Assembly: GCA_963205385.1 (NCBI GenBank) | Contig: CAUJKE010000048.1 | Coordinates: 1 to 40,418, forward strand | Source: Planctomycetota bacterium | GTDB lineage: Bacteria > Planctomycetota > Planctomycetia > Pirellulales > Pirellulaceae | Direction: 5' to 3' | DNA length: 40,418 nucleotides | Shown: piece after piece, positions 33,732 to 40,418 of the stretch | How positions within the stretch are numbered: the first letter of the stretch is position 1 | How the letters are laid out: each line of letters opens with the position of its first letter | Position numbers and translations under genes: made by a program | The notes under the pieces: model-generated | What the model saw: the letters and a program-made list of their open reading frames with translations, nothing else | Database searches by the model: none | What the model was told of the DNA's origin: nothing

Positions 33732-35012
33732 TCAGCGGGGGCCGATTACGTCTAAGCCGACCCAGGGGCGAAGCGCGGCAGGCACGAGAATGCTGCCGTC
33801 GGCTTGTTGATAGTTTTCGAGCACGGTGATCATCGCGCGGCTCAGCGCGATCGCCGTGCCGTTGAGCGTGTGGGCGAAGTGGGTTCCTTTTTCGCCTTTC
33901 TTTTTGTAACGAATGTTGAGGCGGCGGGCTTGGTAGTCGGTGCAATTGCTCGTGCTGGTGACTTCGCCATATTCGCCCTCCGCGCCGCGGCCTGGCATCC
34001 AAGCTTCGAGATCGAACTTGCGATACGCGGGGCCGCCCAGGTCGCCGGTCGCGGTATCCACGACGCGATAAGGAATGCCGAGTTCGTCGAAGATGCGGCA
34101 TTCCAGCCCGCAGAAGTACTCGAGCATCGCCTCGCTCTCTTCCGGCAGCGTGAAGGCGAACATTTCCACCTTGGTGAACTGATGCACGCGATACAACCCG
34201 CGCGTGGCCCGCCCCGCGGCGCCCGCTTCGGTGCGATAGCAGTGGCTGATTCCACACAGCTTGATCGGCAACTGCTCGTCGTCGATCACCATGCCGGAAT
34301 ACAAACCGCCGAGCGTAATCTCGGCCGTGCCGACGAGGCAGAGGTCGGTGTTCTCGACGATGTAAACCTGCGTTTCCGGTCCCCGCGGATTGAAGCCGAT
34401 GCCGCGCAAAATCTCCTCGCGGGCGAGGTCCGGCGTGATCGTCGGCGTGAACCCCTCGGACATCAAAATCCCCAGCACAAAGCGTTGCAAAGCCAGTTCT
34501 AGCAGTACCGCTTCGTTCTTGAGGAAGTAAAAGCCGTGCCCCGTCGTCCGTGCGCCTCCTTCGAAGTCGATCAGATCCAGCTTTTCACCGAGCTCGACGT
34601 GGTCGAGCGGTTTGAAGTCAAATTTGCGCGGAGCGTGCTCGCCACGCCGCAGTTCGAGGTTCGCTTTGTCGTCCGAGCCAATCGGTGCTTGCGGGTGGGA
34701 CAGGTTGGGGATCGTGAGTTGAATTGCGAGGATTTGCTGCTCAAGTTCATCACACGCGGCTTGCGATTGATCCTTTTGCGCGCGCAATGCGCGGGCTTGT
34801 TCTTTAAGCGCGTCGCGCTCCTCCGGCTTGGCCTTACCGATCTTTTGTGCGAATTCATTCGCGCTGCGGTTCAACTCTTGGGTCTGTTGATCGGCCGCCC
34901 GCCGCTGGGTTTCGAGTTCGACGAGGCGGTCGATATCGACCGTGACGCCGCGGTGGGCGCAGTTCTGCTTCACAAGCGAAACGTTTTCAACAATGAATTT
35001 GCGGTCGAGCAT
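33732..35012 (-). CDS. serS: Seryl-tRNA synthetase
   Basis: This 426-residue class II synthetase attaches serine to tRNA-Ser. Residues about 25-105 form the antiparallel coiled-coil tRNA-binding arm, rich in Glu, Gln and Arg. The catalytic domain has IPNLSHPQAPIG before the first strand, the motif 2 region GLYRVHQFTKVEMF, the TSTSNCTDYQARR segment that senses serine and the N-terminal end of the ATP site, and motif 3 ALSRAMITVLENYQ. The C-terminus ends in LRPWVGLDVI, as usual. The length is normal. The ATG at 35012 gives the canonical MLDRKFIVEN. It lies 68 bp after the M20 peptidase gene on the same strand and shares the hairpin terminator at 33676-33714 with the convergent cluster. Confidence 0.96.
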   Translation of the reverse strand: MLDRKFIVENVSLVKQNCAHRGVTVDIDRLVELETQRRAADQQTQELNRSANEFAQKIGKAKPEERDALKEQARALRAQKDQSQAACDELEQQILAIQLTIPNLSHPQAPIGSDDKANLELRRGEHAPRKFDFKPLDHVELGEKLDLIDFEGGARTTGHGFYFLKNEAVLLELALQRFVLGILMSEGFTPTITPDLAREEILRGIGFNPRGPETQVYIVENTDLCLVGTAEITLGGLYSGMVIDDEQLPIKLCGISHCYRTEAGAAGRATRGLYRVHQFTKVEMFAFTLPEESEAMLEYFCGLECRIFDELGIPYRVVDTATGDLGGPAYRKFDLEAWMPGRGAEGEYGEVTSTSNCTDYQARRLNIRYKKKGEKGTHFAHTLNGTAIALSRAMITVLENYQQADGSILVPAALRPWVGLDVIGPR

Positions 35013-35080
35013 AAGTGTTCGTCAATCCGGTGACAGAGTAAGGCGGGCGATTGGTAAGAATATCGGTTGCGGTGGCGCGG

Positions 35081-36445
35081 TCATTTCACCGCGAGCGTTT
35101 CCCAGAGTTTGGCGCTCGATTTGATGCCGCGGTGAAAGTCCGCCAGGCAGAACTTTTCGTTGGGACTGTGCGTGTTGTCGTCGTCCAGTCCCCAGCCCAG
35201 CAGGAGCGTATCGACGCCGAGCACTTCGCGGAACATGTTCACGATGGGAATCGAGCCCCCCTCGCGAATCATGACCGGCGCTATGCCGAAACCATGTTCA
35301 ATTGCGGAGCGGGCGGCGGCGACATACGGACTATCGAGCGGCACGACTACGCCGGGCGCGCCGTGCATGTCGATCAGTTCCAGCTCGATGCCAGGGGGAC
35401 AACGCTGCTTCAAGTAAGCCTCCAGCGCGGCGGTGATTTTTTCCGGTTGTTGCTTGGGGACCAATCGAAAGCTGAACTTGGCGCTCGCCTTCGCGGGCAG
35501 GACGGTCTTGGCGCCTTCGCCTTGATAGCCGCTGGTCAACCCGTTGACATCGAACGTAGGCCGCGCCCAGCGGCGTTCGAGCGTCGTGTATCCTGCCTCG
35601 CCATGCAAGTCGCTCACGCCTAACTGTCGCATGAACCTGGCTTCGTCGAAGTTGAGCTGGGCGAACTGTTCCCGTTCTTCCTGGGTGAGGGGCACAACAT
35701 CGTCATAAAAACCGGGAATGAGAATGCGCCCCTCGTCGTCGATGAGCGCACTAAGGAGCCTGGCCAGCGCAATCGCCGGATTCATCACGCTGCCGCCAAA
35801 CGTGCCGGAATGCAGATCTTGCTTCGGCCCCGTCAGACGCAGTTCATAGTAGGCGATGCCGCGTAGCCCGTACGTTATCGCCGGTTGGCCGGGGGCGAAC
35901 TGCGACGTGTCGCTAATCACCACCACATCGCAGGCTAACTTCTCGGCATTTTTGGGAAGCCAGGCATTCAAGCTTTGGCTACTGACTTCTTCCTCCCCTT
36001 CGATGAGGAATTTGAGTTGGATCGGCAACTTGCCGACCGTCTTCAGCCACGCCTCGGCGCTTTTGACATGCGTCAGCATCTGCCCTTTGTCGTCAGTCGC
36101 GCCGCGGGCGTAAACGTTGCCGTCGCGCACGGTCGGCTCAAACGGCGGCGAGATCCACTGGTCCAGCGGGTCCGGCGGTTGAACGTCGTAGTGTCCATAG
36201 ACCAGGACCGTCGGCTGACCGGGAACCGGCGGCGACTCGGCGTAGACGATGGGATGCCCGGACGTGGAAATCACTTCGGTCGCCAGATTCAAGCCGCGAA
36301 ACTGGTTCGCGACCCACTCGGCCGCCTGCTGCATGTCGGGCCGATGGTGACTGTCGGCGCTTACGCTTGGAATGCGTAGCAGCTCGCACAAATCGGCCTC
36401 GAACGAGTCGCGCTCCGCGGCTAGATAATCGTCTACGGATTTCAT
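35081..36445 (-). CDS. M20-family metallopeptidase (dipeptidase)
   Basis: This 454-residue protein matches the M20 di-zinc peptidases of the carnosinase/DapE group. The metal ligands and catalytic residues are visible: H85 in VYGHYDVQP, the Asp pair in RGATDDKGQ (118-119), the EGEEE segment holding the catalytic base and a ligand Glu (149-153), D179 in VVISDTS, and a C-terminal His in NTHSPNEKF. The lid/dimerisation domain with DLHSGTFGG (about 225) carries the His that completes the active site in trans. It lacks a signal peptide, so it is cytoplasmic and probably recycles peptides. The start at 36445 follows a leader with a perfect hairpin. serS lies downstream. Confidence 0.9.
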   Translation of the reverse strand: MKSVDDYLAAERDSFEADLCELLRIPSVSADSHHRPDMQQAAEWVANQFRGLNLATEVISTSGHPIVYAESPPVPGQPTVLVYGHYDVQPPDPLDQWISPPFEPTVRDGNVYARGATDDKGQMLTHVKSAEAWLKTVGKLPIQLKFLIEGEEEVSSQSLNAWLPKNAEKLACDVVVISDTSQFAPGQPAITYGLRGIAYYELRLTGPKQDLHSGTFGGSVMNPAIALARLLSALIDDEGRILIPGFYDDVVPLTQEEREQFAQLNFDEARFMRQLGVSDLHGEAGYTTLERRWARPTFDVNGLTSGYQGEGAKTVLPAKASAKFSFRLVPKQQPEKITAALEAYLKQRCPPGIELELIDMHGAPGVVVPLDSPYVAAARSAIEHGFGIAPVMIREGGSIPIVNMFREVLGVDTLLLGWGLDDDNTHSPNEKFCLADFHRGIKSSAKLWETLAVK

Positions 36446-36460
36446 GGGATATTCTCAAGC

Positions 36461-36477
36461 CCGGCAGACTCTGCCGG
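36461..36477 (-). promoter_or_regulatory. Hairpin in the leader of the M20 peptidase gene
   Basis: CCGGCA, five bases, TGCCGG form a perfect stem 16 bases upstream of the peptidase ATG on the minus strand. It could affect translation or be an operator. No ligand-binding RNA motif is recognised. Confidence 0.4.
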
Positions 36478-36539
36478 ATGTGCGGGCGTCAAGAGGGTGT
36501 ATGTGGCGTGCGGATCAGGCATTTGGGTGAAAAAAGTCC

Positions 36540-36569
36540 TTGGCAACCGATTTGACCGTACAATATAAT
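36540..36569 (+). promoter_or_regulatory. clpS: Near-consensus sigma-70 promoter of clpS
   Basis: TTGGCA (36540-36545), an 18-bp spacer and a perfect TATAAT (36564-36569) stand 83 bp before the clpS start. Transcription from about 36576 gives a leader of about 76 bases. The hexamers match consensus at 11 of 12 positions. Confidence 0.7.
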
Positions 36570-36583
36570 ACCGAACGGTTTTA

Positions 36584-36615
36584 CCGACTATCACGGAAAG
36601 TCGGAGATCTCCGTG
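36584..36615 (+). promoter_or_regulatory. Overlapping alternative hairpins in the clpS leader
   Basis: Three pairings compete. CCGACT (36584-36589) pairs with AGTCGG (36599-36604). CACGGA (36592-36597) pairs with TCCGTG (36610-36615). CGGAGATCTCCG (36602-36613) is a perfect palindrome. They overlap, so not all can form together. They lie just downstream of the predicted transcription start, 37-68 bases before the GTG. A leader switch or a dimeric repressor operator is plausible. Confidence 0.45.
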
Positions 36616-36651
36616 CCCCCCTGGGCGTGAACGTTGCAAGGGAACCGCCAC

Positions 36652-37029
36652 GTGTCCGATAAATCCAAATCTGCCGTCTTGGAACCGCCCACGACCGACA
36701 TCGTCGAGCCGATTGAGAAACGTCAATCTGCGGCCAAGACCGACAAGAAGCCCAAGCGTCAACCTCGGTACCACGTTATTCTGTGGAACGATAACGATCA
36801 CTCTTACGATTACGTGATCATGATGATGCGGAAGCTGTTCGGGCATCCCACCGAGCGGGGCTTCGAGATCGCGTTGCAGGTCGACAAGTCCGGCCGCGCC
36901 GTTTGTTTGACGACCACCCGTGAGCACGCGGAACTGAAGGTCGAGCAGATCCACAGCTACGGTTCGGATCCGCTGATTCCGCGCTGCAAAGGCTCCATGT
37001 CCGCCTCGATTGAGCCAGAACCGGCCTAA
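36652..37029 (+). CDS. clpS: ClpS-family ATP-dependent Clp protease adaptor (divergent)
   Basis: This 125-residue protein has a charged N-terminal tail of about 37 residues, then a ClpS fold: PRYHVILWNDNDHSYDYVI, LFGHPTERGFEIALQVDKSG, and TTREHAELKVEQIHSYGSD. ClpS delivers N-degron substrates to ClpA/ClpC with ClpP. N46 and D47 keep the acidic N-degron pocket entrance. However, the position of the E. coli pocket His (H66) is Asp (D78), and the TPMEF segment is HSYDY. I recall planctomycete homologues with similar changes, so this is probably a subfamily trait that may alter recognition. The start is GTG 36652 because AAGGGA (36638-36643) lies 8 bases upstream; a TTG at 36634 lies too close to it. 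No clpA/clpP is nearby. Confidence 0.88.
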   Translation: MSDKSKSAVLEPPTTDIVEPIEKRQSAAKTDKKPKRQPRYHVILWNDNDHSYDYVIMMMRKLFGHPTERGFEIALQVDKSGRAVCLTTTREHAELKVEQIHSYGSDPLIPRCKGSMSASIEPEPA

Positions 37030-37107
37030 GCGGCATCTTGCGAGTAGCCATCACGCCCCGCCTGTTGAACTGCTCAAGCGGAGCATGGCCTACGCTGGCC
37101 GCCGAGA

Positions 37108-38010
37108 TCAAAAGACTCCGCCGCTGGTCGGCTGGTTGCCTTTTTGGTTGTTGGGCGTAGCTTCCTTGGTTGACCAGCGCTGGCGTTCTCGCTGGCGGGG
37201 CTGTGGAATGCTTGGCGCGCGGGGCGATCGTTGAACCGCGTCTGGCGGCAGTCGCAACCGCACGGTCCCGATGCCTTGCTGTCGCTTGGCTTGGCGCAGC
37301 GCCTCCAGCATGGCAAGAATCTCTTCTTGAATTTCGAGAGTTGATTCCACGACGATCGCCGCGATGCCAGGATAGGGAGCGATGACGCCATTTCCCCCTT
37401 GTACGTCCCAACTCTCCGGATGGACCGTGGTGTAGATCAGATCGATAAGCGTATCTAGGTCATACTCGTCTTCGTCTCCGACGCGCATCGTAACCAGATC
37501 ATTGACCGGATAGATGACGCGGAGAAAGCACGCAGAATTGGAATCACGCTCCTCTATCGTCGTAATCAGAATCCCTTCGTGTTTTGGAACCCAAGCCATC
37601 CCCTGATCGGCCAACATTGCGTCTAAGAACACCCGCGCCGTGACGCCGGGCATGTCCTTGGTGATGAGCGTATCCATCCCGATACTCGCATCGGCAAGTG
37701 CGCGCTCATCAAGCGAAATACTCACGCCCAAGTCGCGTTGCAGGCGATCCACGCAAGTGGTCAGTTCCGCCTCGAAGAAGGCGCCGCGGTAGGGTTGCTG
37801 AAGTGCGCGCAGGGTAGCTTGGAACGCGCGCAATTCATTGGGCGGCAGCACGATGATCGGGGAATAATCGGGCGTGACTCGCTGGTCGAGCTCAAGCTGA
37901 TAGCGCGGCCCATAGGCGTAATAGTCGAACTGGCCCAGCGCCGTGCTGGCGGATAGGCCGACGCCGGTCAGAATTACCAGGAGTCCCAGAACGAAGCGCG
38001 TGGTTGGCAT
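37108..38010 (-). CDS. Secreted STN/secretin N-terminal-domain-like protein
   Basis: This 300-residue protein has a signal peptide (VLGLLVILTGVGLSASTALG). The ATG at 38010 puts it at the N-terminus; the ATG 21 codons upstream does not. Residues about 75-150 resemble an STN-type domain (LTTCVDRLQRDLGVSISLDE, then GVTARVFLDAMLADQGMAWV and HEGILITTIEE). A ring-building-like segment follows (FLRVIYPVNDLV, LIDLIYTTVHPESW, IVVESTLEIQEEILAMLEAL), like a secretin N0/N1 pair without the channel. The C-terminal 45 residues are Gln/Arg/Pro-rich and look disordered. No pilin or type II secretion gene is close. A periplasmic scaffold is possible; the function is unknown. It is divergent from the DUF4139 gene. 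Confidence 0.75.
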   Translation of the reverse strand: MPTTRFVLGLLVILTGVGLSASTALGQFDYYAYGPRYQLELDQRVTPDYSPIIVLPPNELRAFQATLRALQQPYRGAFFEAELTTCVDRLQRDLGVSISLDERALADASIGMDTLITKDMPGVTARVFLDAMLADQGMAWVPKHEGILITTIEERDSNSACFLRVIYPVNDLVTMRVGDEDEYDLDTLIDLIYTTVHPESWDVQGGNGVIAPYPGIAAIVVESTLEIQEEILAMLEALRQAKRQQGIGTVRLRLPPDAVQRSPRAPSIPQPRQRERQRWSTKEATPNNQKGNQPTSGGVF

Positions 38011-38080
38011 GATGTGTGATTCCCAGCCCCTGGGAGTGCTTTGGATGGTACGCCAGGTTCCCGAAAAAGGCAAATCCGCG

Positions 38081-38124
38081 TTGCAGAGCTTGACCGCCTA
38101 ATTATAATCAGGTCAATCAGGCGG
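38081..38124. promoter_or_regulatory. Palindromic promoter/operator between divergent envelope genes
   Basis: ATTATAAT (38101-38108) contains a consensus -10 on the plus strand, and TATAAT can be read on the minus strand as well. On the plus strand TTGCAG (38081-38086) sits 16 bp upstream. Around it lie the inverted repeats TTGACC (38090-38095)/GGTCAA (38111-38116) and CCGCCT (38094-38099)/AGGCGG (38119-38124). This is a good candidate promoter with an overlapping operator serving one or both divergent genes. Confidence 0.5.
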
Positions 38125-38186
38125 CTTCAGGGGCGCTGCCCGTCGTAGGCCGGTATTTCTCTCATTTCGCCGGCCGGAAAGTTCTC

Positions 38187-40334
38187 ATGCCACGACTTTC
38201 TTCTCTGGGGCGCGCTGCTTGCGCCCTGCTCGCATTGTTGGTTTCGACCACGGTTTTCGCTGAATCGACGAAACATCCACTGCCGATTCGCCGAGTGGTG
38301 TTGTTTACGTCCGGCGTCGCATTTGTCGAGCATCGCGGCGAAGTCGAAGGGTCAGCGACGATCGACTTCGATTTTCATGTGGACGACATCAACGACCTGC
38401 TCAAGAGCATGGTGGTGCAAGACGAAGGGGGCGGGCGGATCGAAACGGTCACTTATTCGCCCCAGGAGCCGCTGGCGGTGACGCTGGGCGCCATGCGCGT
38501 CGATCCCTCGCAGGTTCGTTCGCTCGGCGATTTGCTCGGACAATTACGCGGCGAACAAGTGCAAATCGAAGGCCTCACGCCGCTGGCCGGAACCATCATC
38601 GCCATCGACGAACACCCAGCGCAGGCGGGCGGGCAAGCTCAAGACGTGCTCCTGCTGAAAACAGACAACGGCCTCCGCTCGCTGCCCCTGTCAGCCATCA
38701 GCGCTGTGAAGTTGGTAAACGAAGATCTTGATCGCGATCTGCAAAAGGCGCTCGACTTGATGGCCTCCGCCCACTCCGAGGACACGAAACGCGTGTCGCT
38801 CGTGCTGCATGGGGAAGGGAAGCGGCAGGTCCGCGTCGGCTATATTCGCGAAGCTCCCGTCTGGAAAACGAGCTATCGCCTGGTGCTGGACGACAAGAAG
38901 TCGCTCTTGCAAGGCTGGGCGATTGTCGAGAACACGAGCGAGCACGATTGGGAGAATGTCGAACTCGCACTGGTGAGCGGCCGCCCGGTGTCTTTCCTCA
39001 TGGATCTGTACGCCCCGGTTTATCTCGCGCGACCTCTGGTGACGCCGAAGTTTCTGGCGGGACTGAATCCCGTCGCGCACGCGTCCAATCGCGAGAGCCC
39101 GTTCGCTGACGTTGCGCTGGGAGGGATGGGAGGCGGTGGATTTGCCGGCGGGTTTGGCGGAGCGGGCGGCATTGGCGGAGGAGGGCTCGGTGGAGGCGGA
39201 TTCGGCTTTGGCGGTGGCGGCGGCAATCTCGGAGGCGTTGTAGCAGACCACGTTGTGCCTCTTAAGGTCGCGCCGCTCGATCCGCGCACGAGCCTCATCG
39301 CGGCGGCCAGCGGCGCGGATGTCGGCGTCATGTTCCGCTTCCAGATCGATCATCCCGTCACGCTCGCCAAACAAAAGTCGGCGCTCTTGCCGATCATCAA
39401 CAACCCCCTCGACGTGGAGCGAATTAGCCTGTTCGATCCAACCGTCGATAAGCGGCATCCCTTGGCGGCGATTTCGCTCACCAACAACACCCAGCAGCAA
39501 CTCATGCCGGGGCCGCTCACGGTGTTCGACGCCGGGGAATATGCCGGCGACGCGGAGTTGGATTTTCTAGCGATCGGTGCTCAGAAGCTCGTGAGCTACG
39601 CGCTGGACATGAATGTGTCGATTGACCACGAGCAAAAGTCCGCGCCGCGCGAGGCGGAAGTTACCACCGTCACCATCAACTCCGGCAAGGTGCAAGCGAC
39701 GACCATCGAACATCGTGCGCACACGTATGCGGTCAAGAACGCCAACCGCACGCCCCGCAAAGTGCTAATCGAACACGTGCGCAACAAAGACTGGAAGATC
39801 ACACTCCCCGCCAAGCCAGCCGAATCAACCGAGACGTTGAACCGTTACGAGCTCACGGTGAAAGCCGGCGAGACCGGAAAGCTGGTCGTGGAGGAAGAGC
39901 ACACCCAGACGCAAGAAGTGCAGTTCCTCGTCGAAGAGGAAGATCCATTTCGTACGAAGAGCCAGGTTCCCACCCAACTCGTGGCCGCGTATCAACTCGC
40001 CGCGACGGCAACCAAACCCAGTCCTGAGTTGAGCCAGGCACTCACTTCATGGCGCGACAAGCAAGTCGCTCTCGAAGAAGCGCAACAGGCGCTCACCGCG
40101 TCCGCGACGGTCAGCGGCAAGCTGATCGAAGATCAAGAGCGGGTGCGCAAGAACCTCGCAGCCGTGCCGATGGATAGCGAGCTCTACCAGCGTTATCTCA
40201 AGATGCTCGGGGAGCAAGAAGACGCATTGGCCACCGCCCGCGAAACGAACGCTCAACTCAATGACAAGTTCAGCGAAAAAACTCAAGACCTACATGATTT
40301 TGTGAAAGGTCTTGAGGTAAGGGGCGTCCGGTAA
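38187..40334 (+). CDS. DUF4139-containing exported protein with Gly-rich insert
   Basis: This 715-residue protein has a signal peptide of about 25 residues (ALLALLVSTTVFAES). An N-terminal beta domain (VVLFTSGVAFVEHRGEVEGS) and the DUF4139 core follow (VRVGYIREAPVWKTSYRLVL, GWAIVENTSEHDWENVELALVSGRPVSF in two parts). A very Gly-rich segment of about 40 residues (about 312-351) interrupts the core. The C-terminus is mostly a Glu/Gln/Ala-rich, probably coiled-coil helix after EEHTQTQEVQF. DUF4139 occurs in bacterial envelope proteins and the eukaryotic mucoidy-inhibitor-like proteins; its biochemical role is not settled. GGAAAG precedes the ATG by 6 bases. It is divergent from the STN-like gene and may be coregulated by the palindrome at 38081-38124. 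Confidence 0.85.
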   Translation: MPRLSSLGRAACALLALLVSTTVFAESTKHPLPIRRVVLFTSGVAFVEHRGEVEGSATIDFDFHVDDINDLLKSMVVQDEGGGRIETVTYSPQEPLAVTLGAMRVDPSQVRSLGDLLGQLRGEQVQIEGLTPLAGTIIAIDEHPAQAGGQAQDVLLLKTDNGLRSLPLSAISAVKLVNEDLDRDLQKALDLMASAHSEDTKRVSLVLHGEGKRQVRVGYIREAPVWKTSYRLVLDDKKSLLQGWAIVENTSEHDWENVELALVSGRPVSFLMDLYAPVYLARPLVTPKFLAGLNPVAHASNRESPFADVALGGMGGGGFAGGFGGAGGIGGGGLGGGGFGFGGGGGNLGGVVADHVVPLKVAPLDPRTSLIAAASGADVGVMFRFQIDHPVTLAKQKSALLPIINNPLDVERISLFDPTVDKRHPLAAISLTNNTQQQLMPGPLTVFDAGEYAGDAELDFLAIGAQKLVSYALDMNVSIDHEQKSAPREAEVTTVTINSGKVQATTIEHRAHTYAVKNANRTPRKVLIEHVRNKDWKITLPAKPAESTETLNRYELTVKAGETGKLVVEEEHTQTQEVQFLVEEEDPFRTKSQVPTQLVAAYQLAATATKPSPELSQALTSWRDKQVALEEAQQALTASATVSGKLIEDQERVRKNLAAVPMDSELYQRYLKMLGEQEDALATARETNAQLNDKFSEKTQDLHDFVKGLEVRGVR

Positions 40335-40360
40335 ATAACGTTCTGATCTTTTGAATACGC

Positions 40361-40418
40361 ATGCCGCGACTTTGGATGCTGATCTGTGGCTGGCCCCGAA
40401 CGTCTTCCCAGACCCCAT
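40361..40418 (+). CDS. Possible start of a further gene (truncated by the window)
   Basis: An ATG at 40361 opens a frame through the end of the window (MPRLWMLICGWPRTSSQTP). The hydrophobic strand followed by a polar turn could be a nucleotide-binding start or a signal peptide; 19 residues are too few to decide. There is no clear ribosome binding site. The 26 bp between this and the DUF4139 stop hold nothing recognisable. Confidence 0.3.
   Translation, partial: MPRLWMLICGWPRTSSQTP

Overview
The window looks like a chromosomal segment of a Planctomycetota bacterium, most likely Pirellulales-like. This is inferred from protein content, not from a marker gene. The signs are a giant secreted protein with the N-terminal LESLESRKLL targeting motif, paired Tat-exported Gfo/Idh/MocA oxidoreductases, a DUF1207 outer-membrane-type protein, a helix-turn-helix/PTS-EIIA fusion, a divergent ClpS with Asp in place of the N-degron His, GC-rich codons and weak or absent Shine-Dalgarno sequences. 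I saw no tRNA, rRNA, CRISPR array, transposase, phage gene or plasmid gene, so this reads as core chromosome with one large surface-protein locus.

Layout. 1-2037: 3' end of an unknown gene, then a two-gene unit (HTH-EIIA fusion plus pseudo-receiver protein). 2124-3649: thiamine-binding-like protein and L-2-hydroxyglutarate oxidase on the minus strand. 3650-4005: intergenic region with three inverted-repeat units. 4006-10382: plus-strand run of DUF1207 barrel, phosphotransferase (start overlaps the previous stop), DsbD-like disulfide reductase, MoaC and a polyprenyl diphosphate synthase. 10522-21267: one minus-strand gene of about 3.58 kaa encoding a multi-domain surface/adhesin-like protein. 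21778-25329: minus-strand housekeeping genes nth, dcd, pyrF and a TVP38/TMEM64 membrane protein, with an unusual 569-bp gap between dcd and pyrF. 25516-26292: Bax-inhibitor-1 family protein. 26328-28837: xylulokinase and an ornithine-cyclodeaminase-family protein. 29060-33651: plus-strand secreted sugar-catabolism set (esterase/SMP-30 fusion and two Tat oxidoreductases) ending in a strong hairpin terminator. 33732-36445: M20 peptidase and serS. 36652-37029: clpS behind a near-consensus promoter and a foldable leader. 37108-40334: a secreted STN-like protein and a DUF4139 protein, divergent from a palindromic promoter region. 40361-end: possible start of another gene.

Functional links. The clearest cooperating set is xylB with, divergently, the esterase-lactonase fusion and two exported dehydrogenase-like proteins. 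This looks like export-side processing of an acylated sugar with cytoplasmic phosphorylation of a ketopentose. DsbD, the DUF1207 barrel, the STN protein and DUF4139 all act in the envelope. nth, dcd and pyrF concern pyrimidine nucleotides and base repair. No textbook new defence or mobile system is visible. The most unusual items are the giant protein, the HTH-EIIA/pseudo-receiver pair, the repeat-rich dcd-pyrF gap with a consensus promoter aimed into dcd, and the clpS leader.
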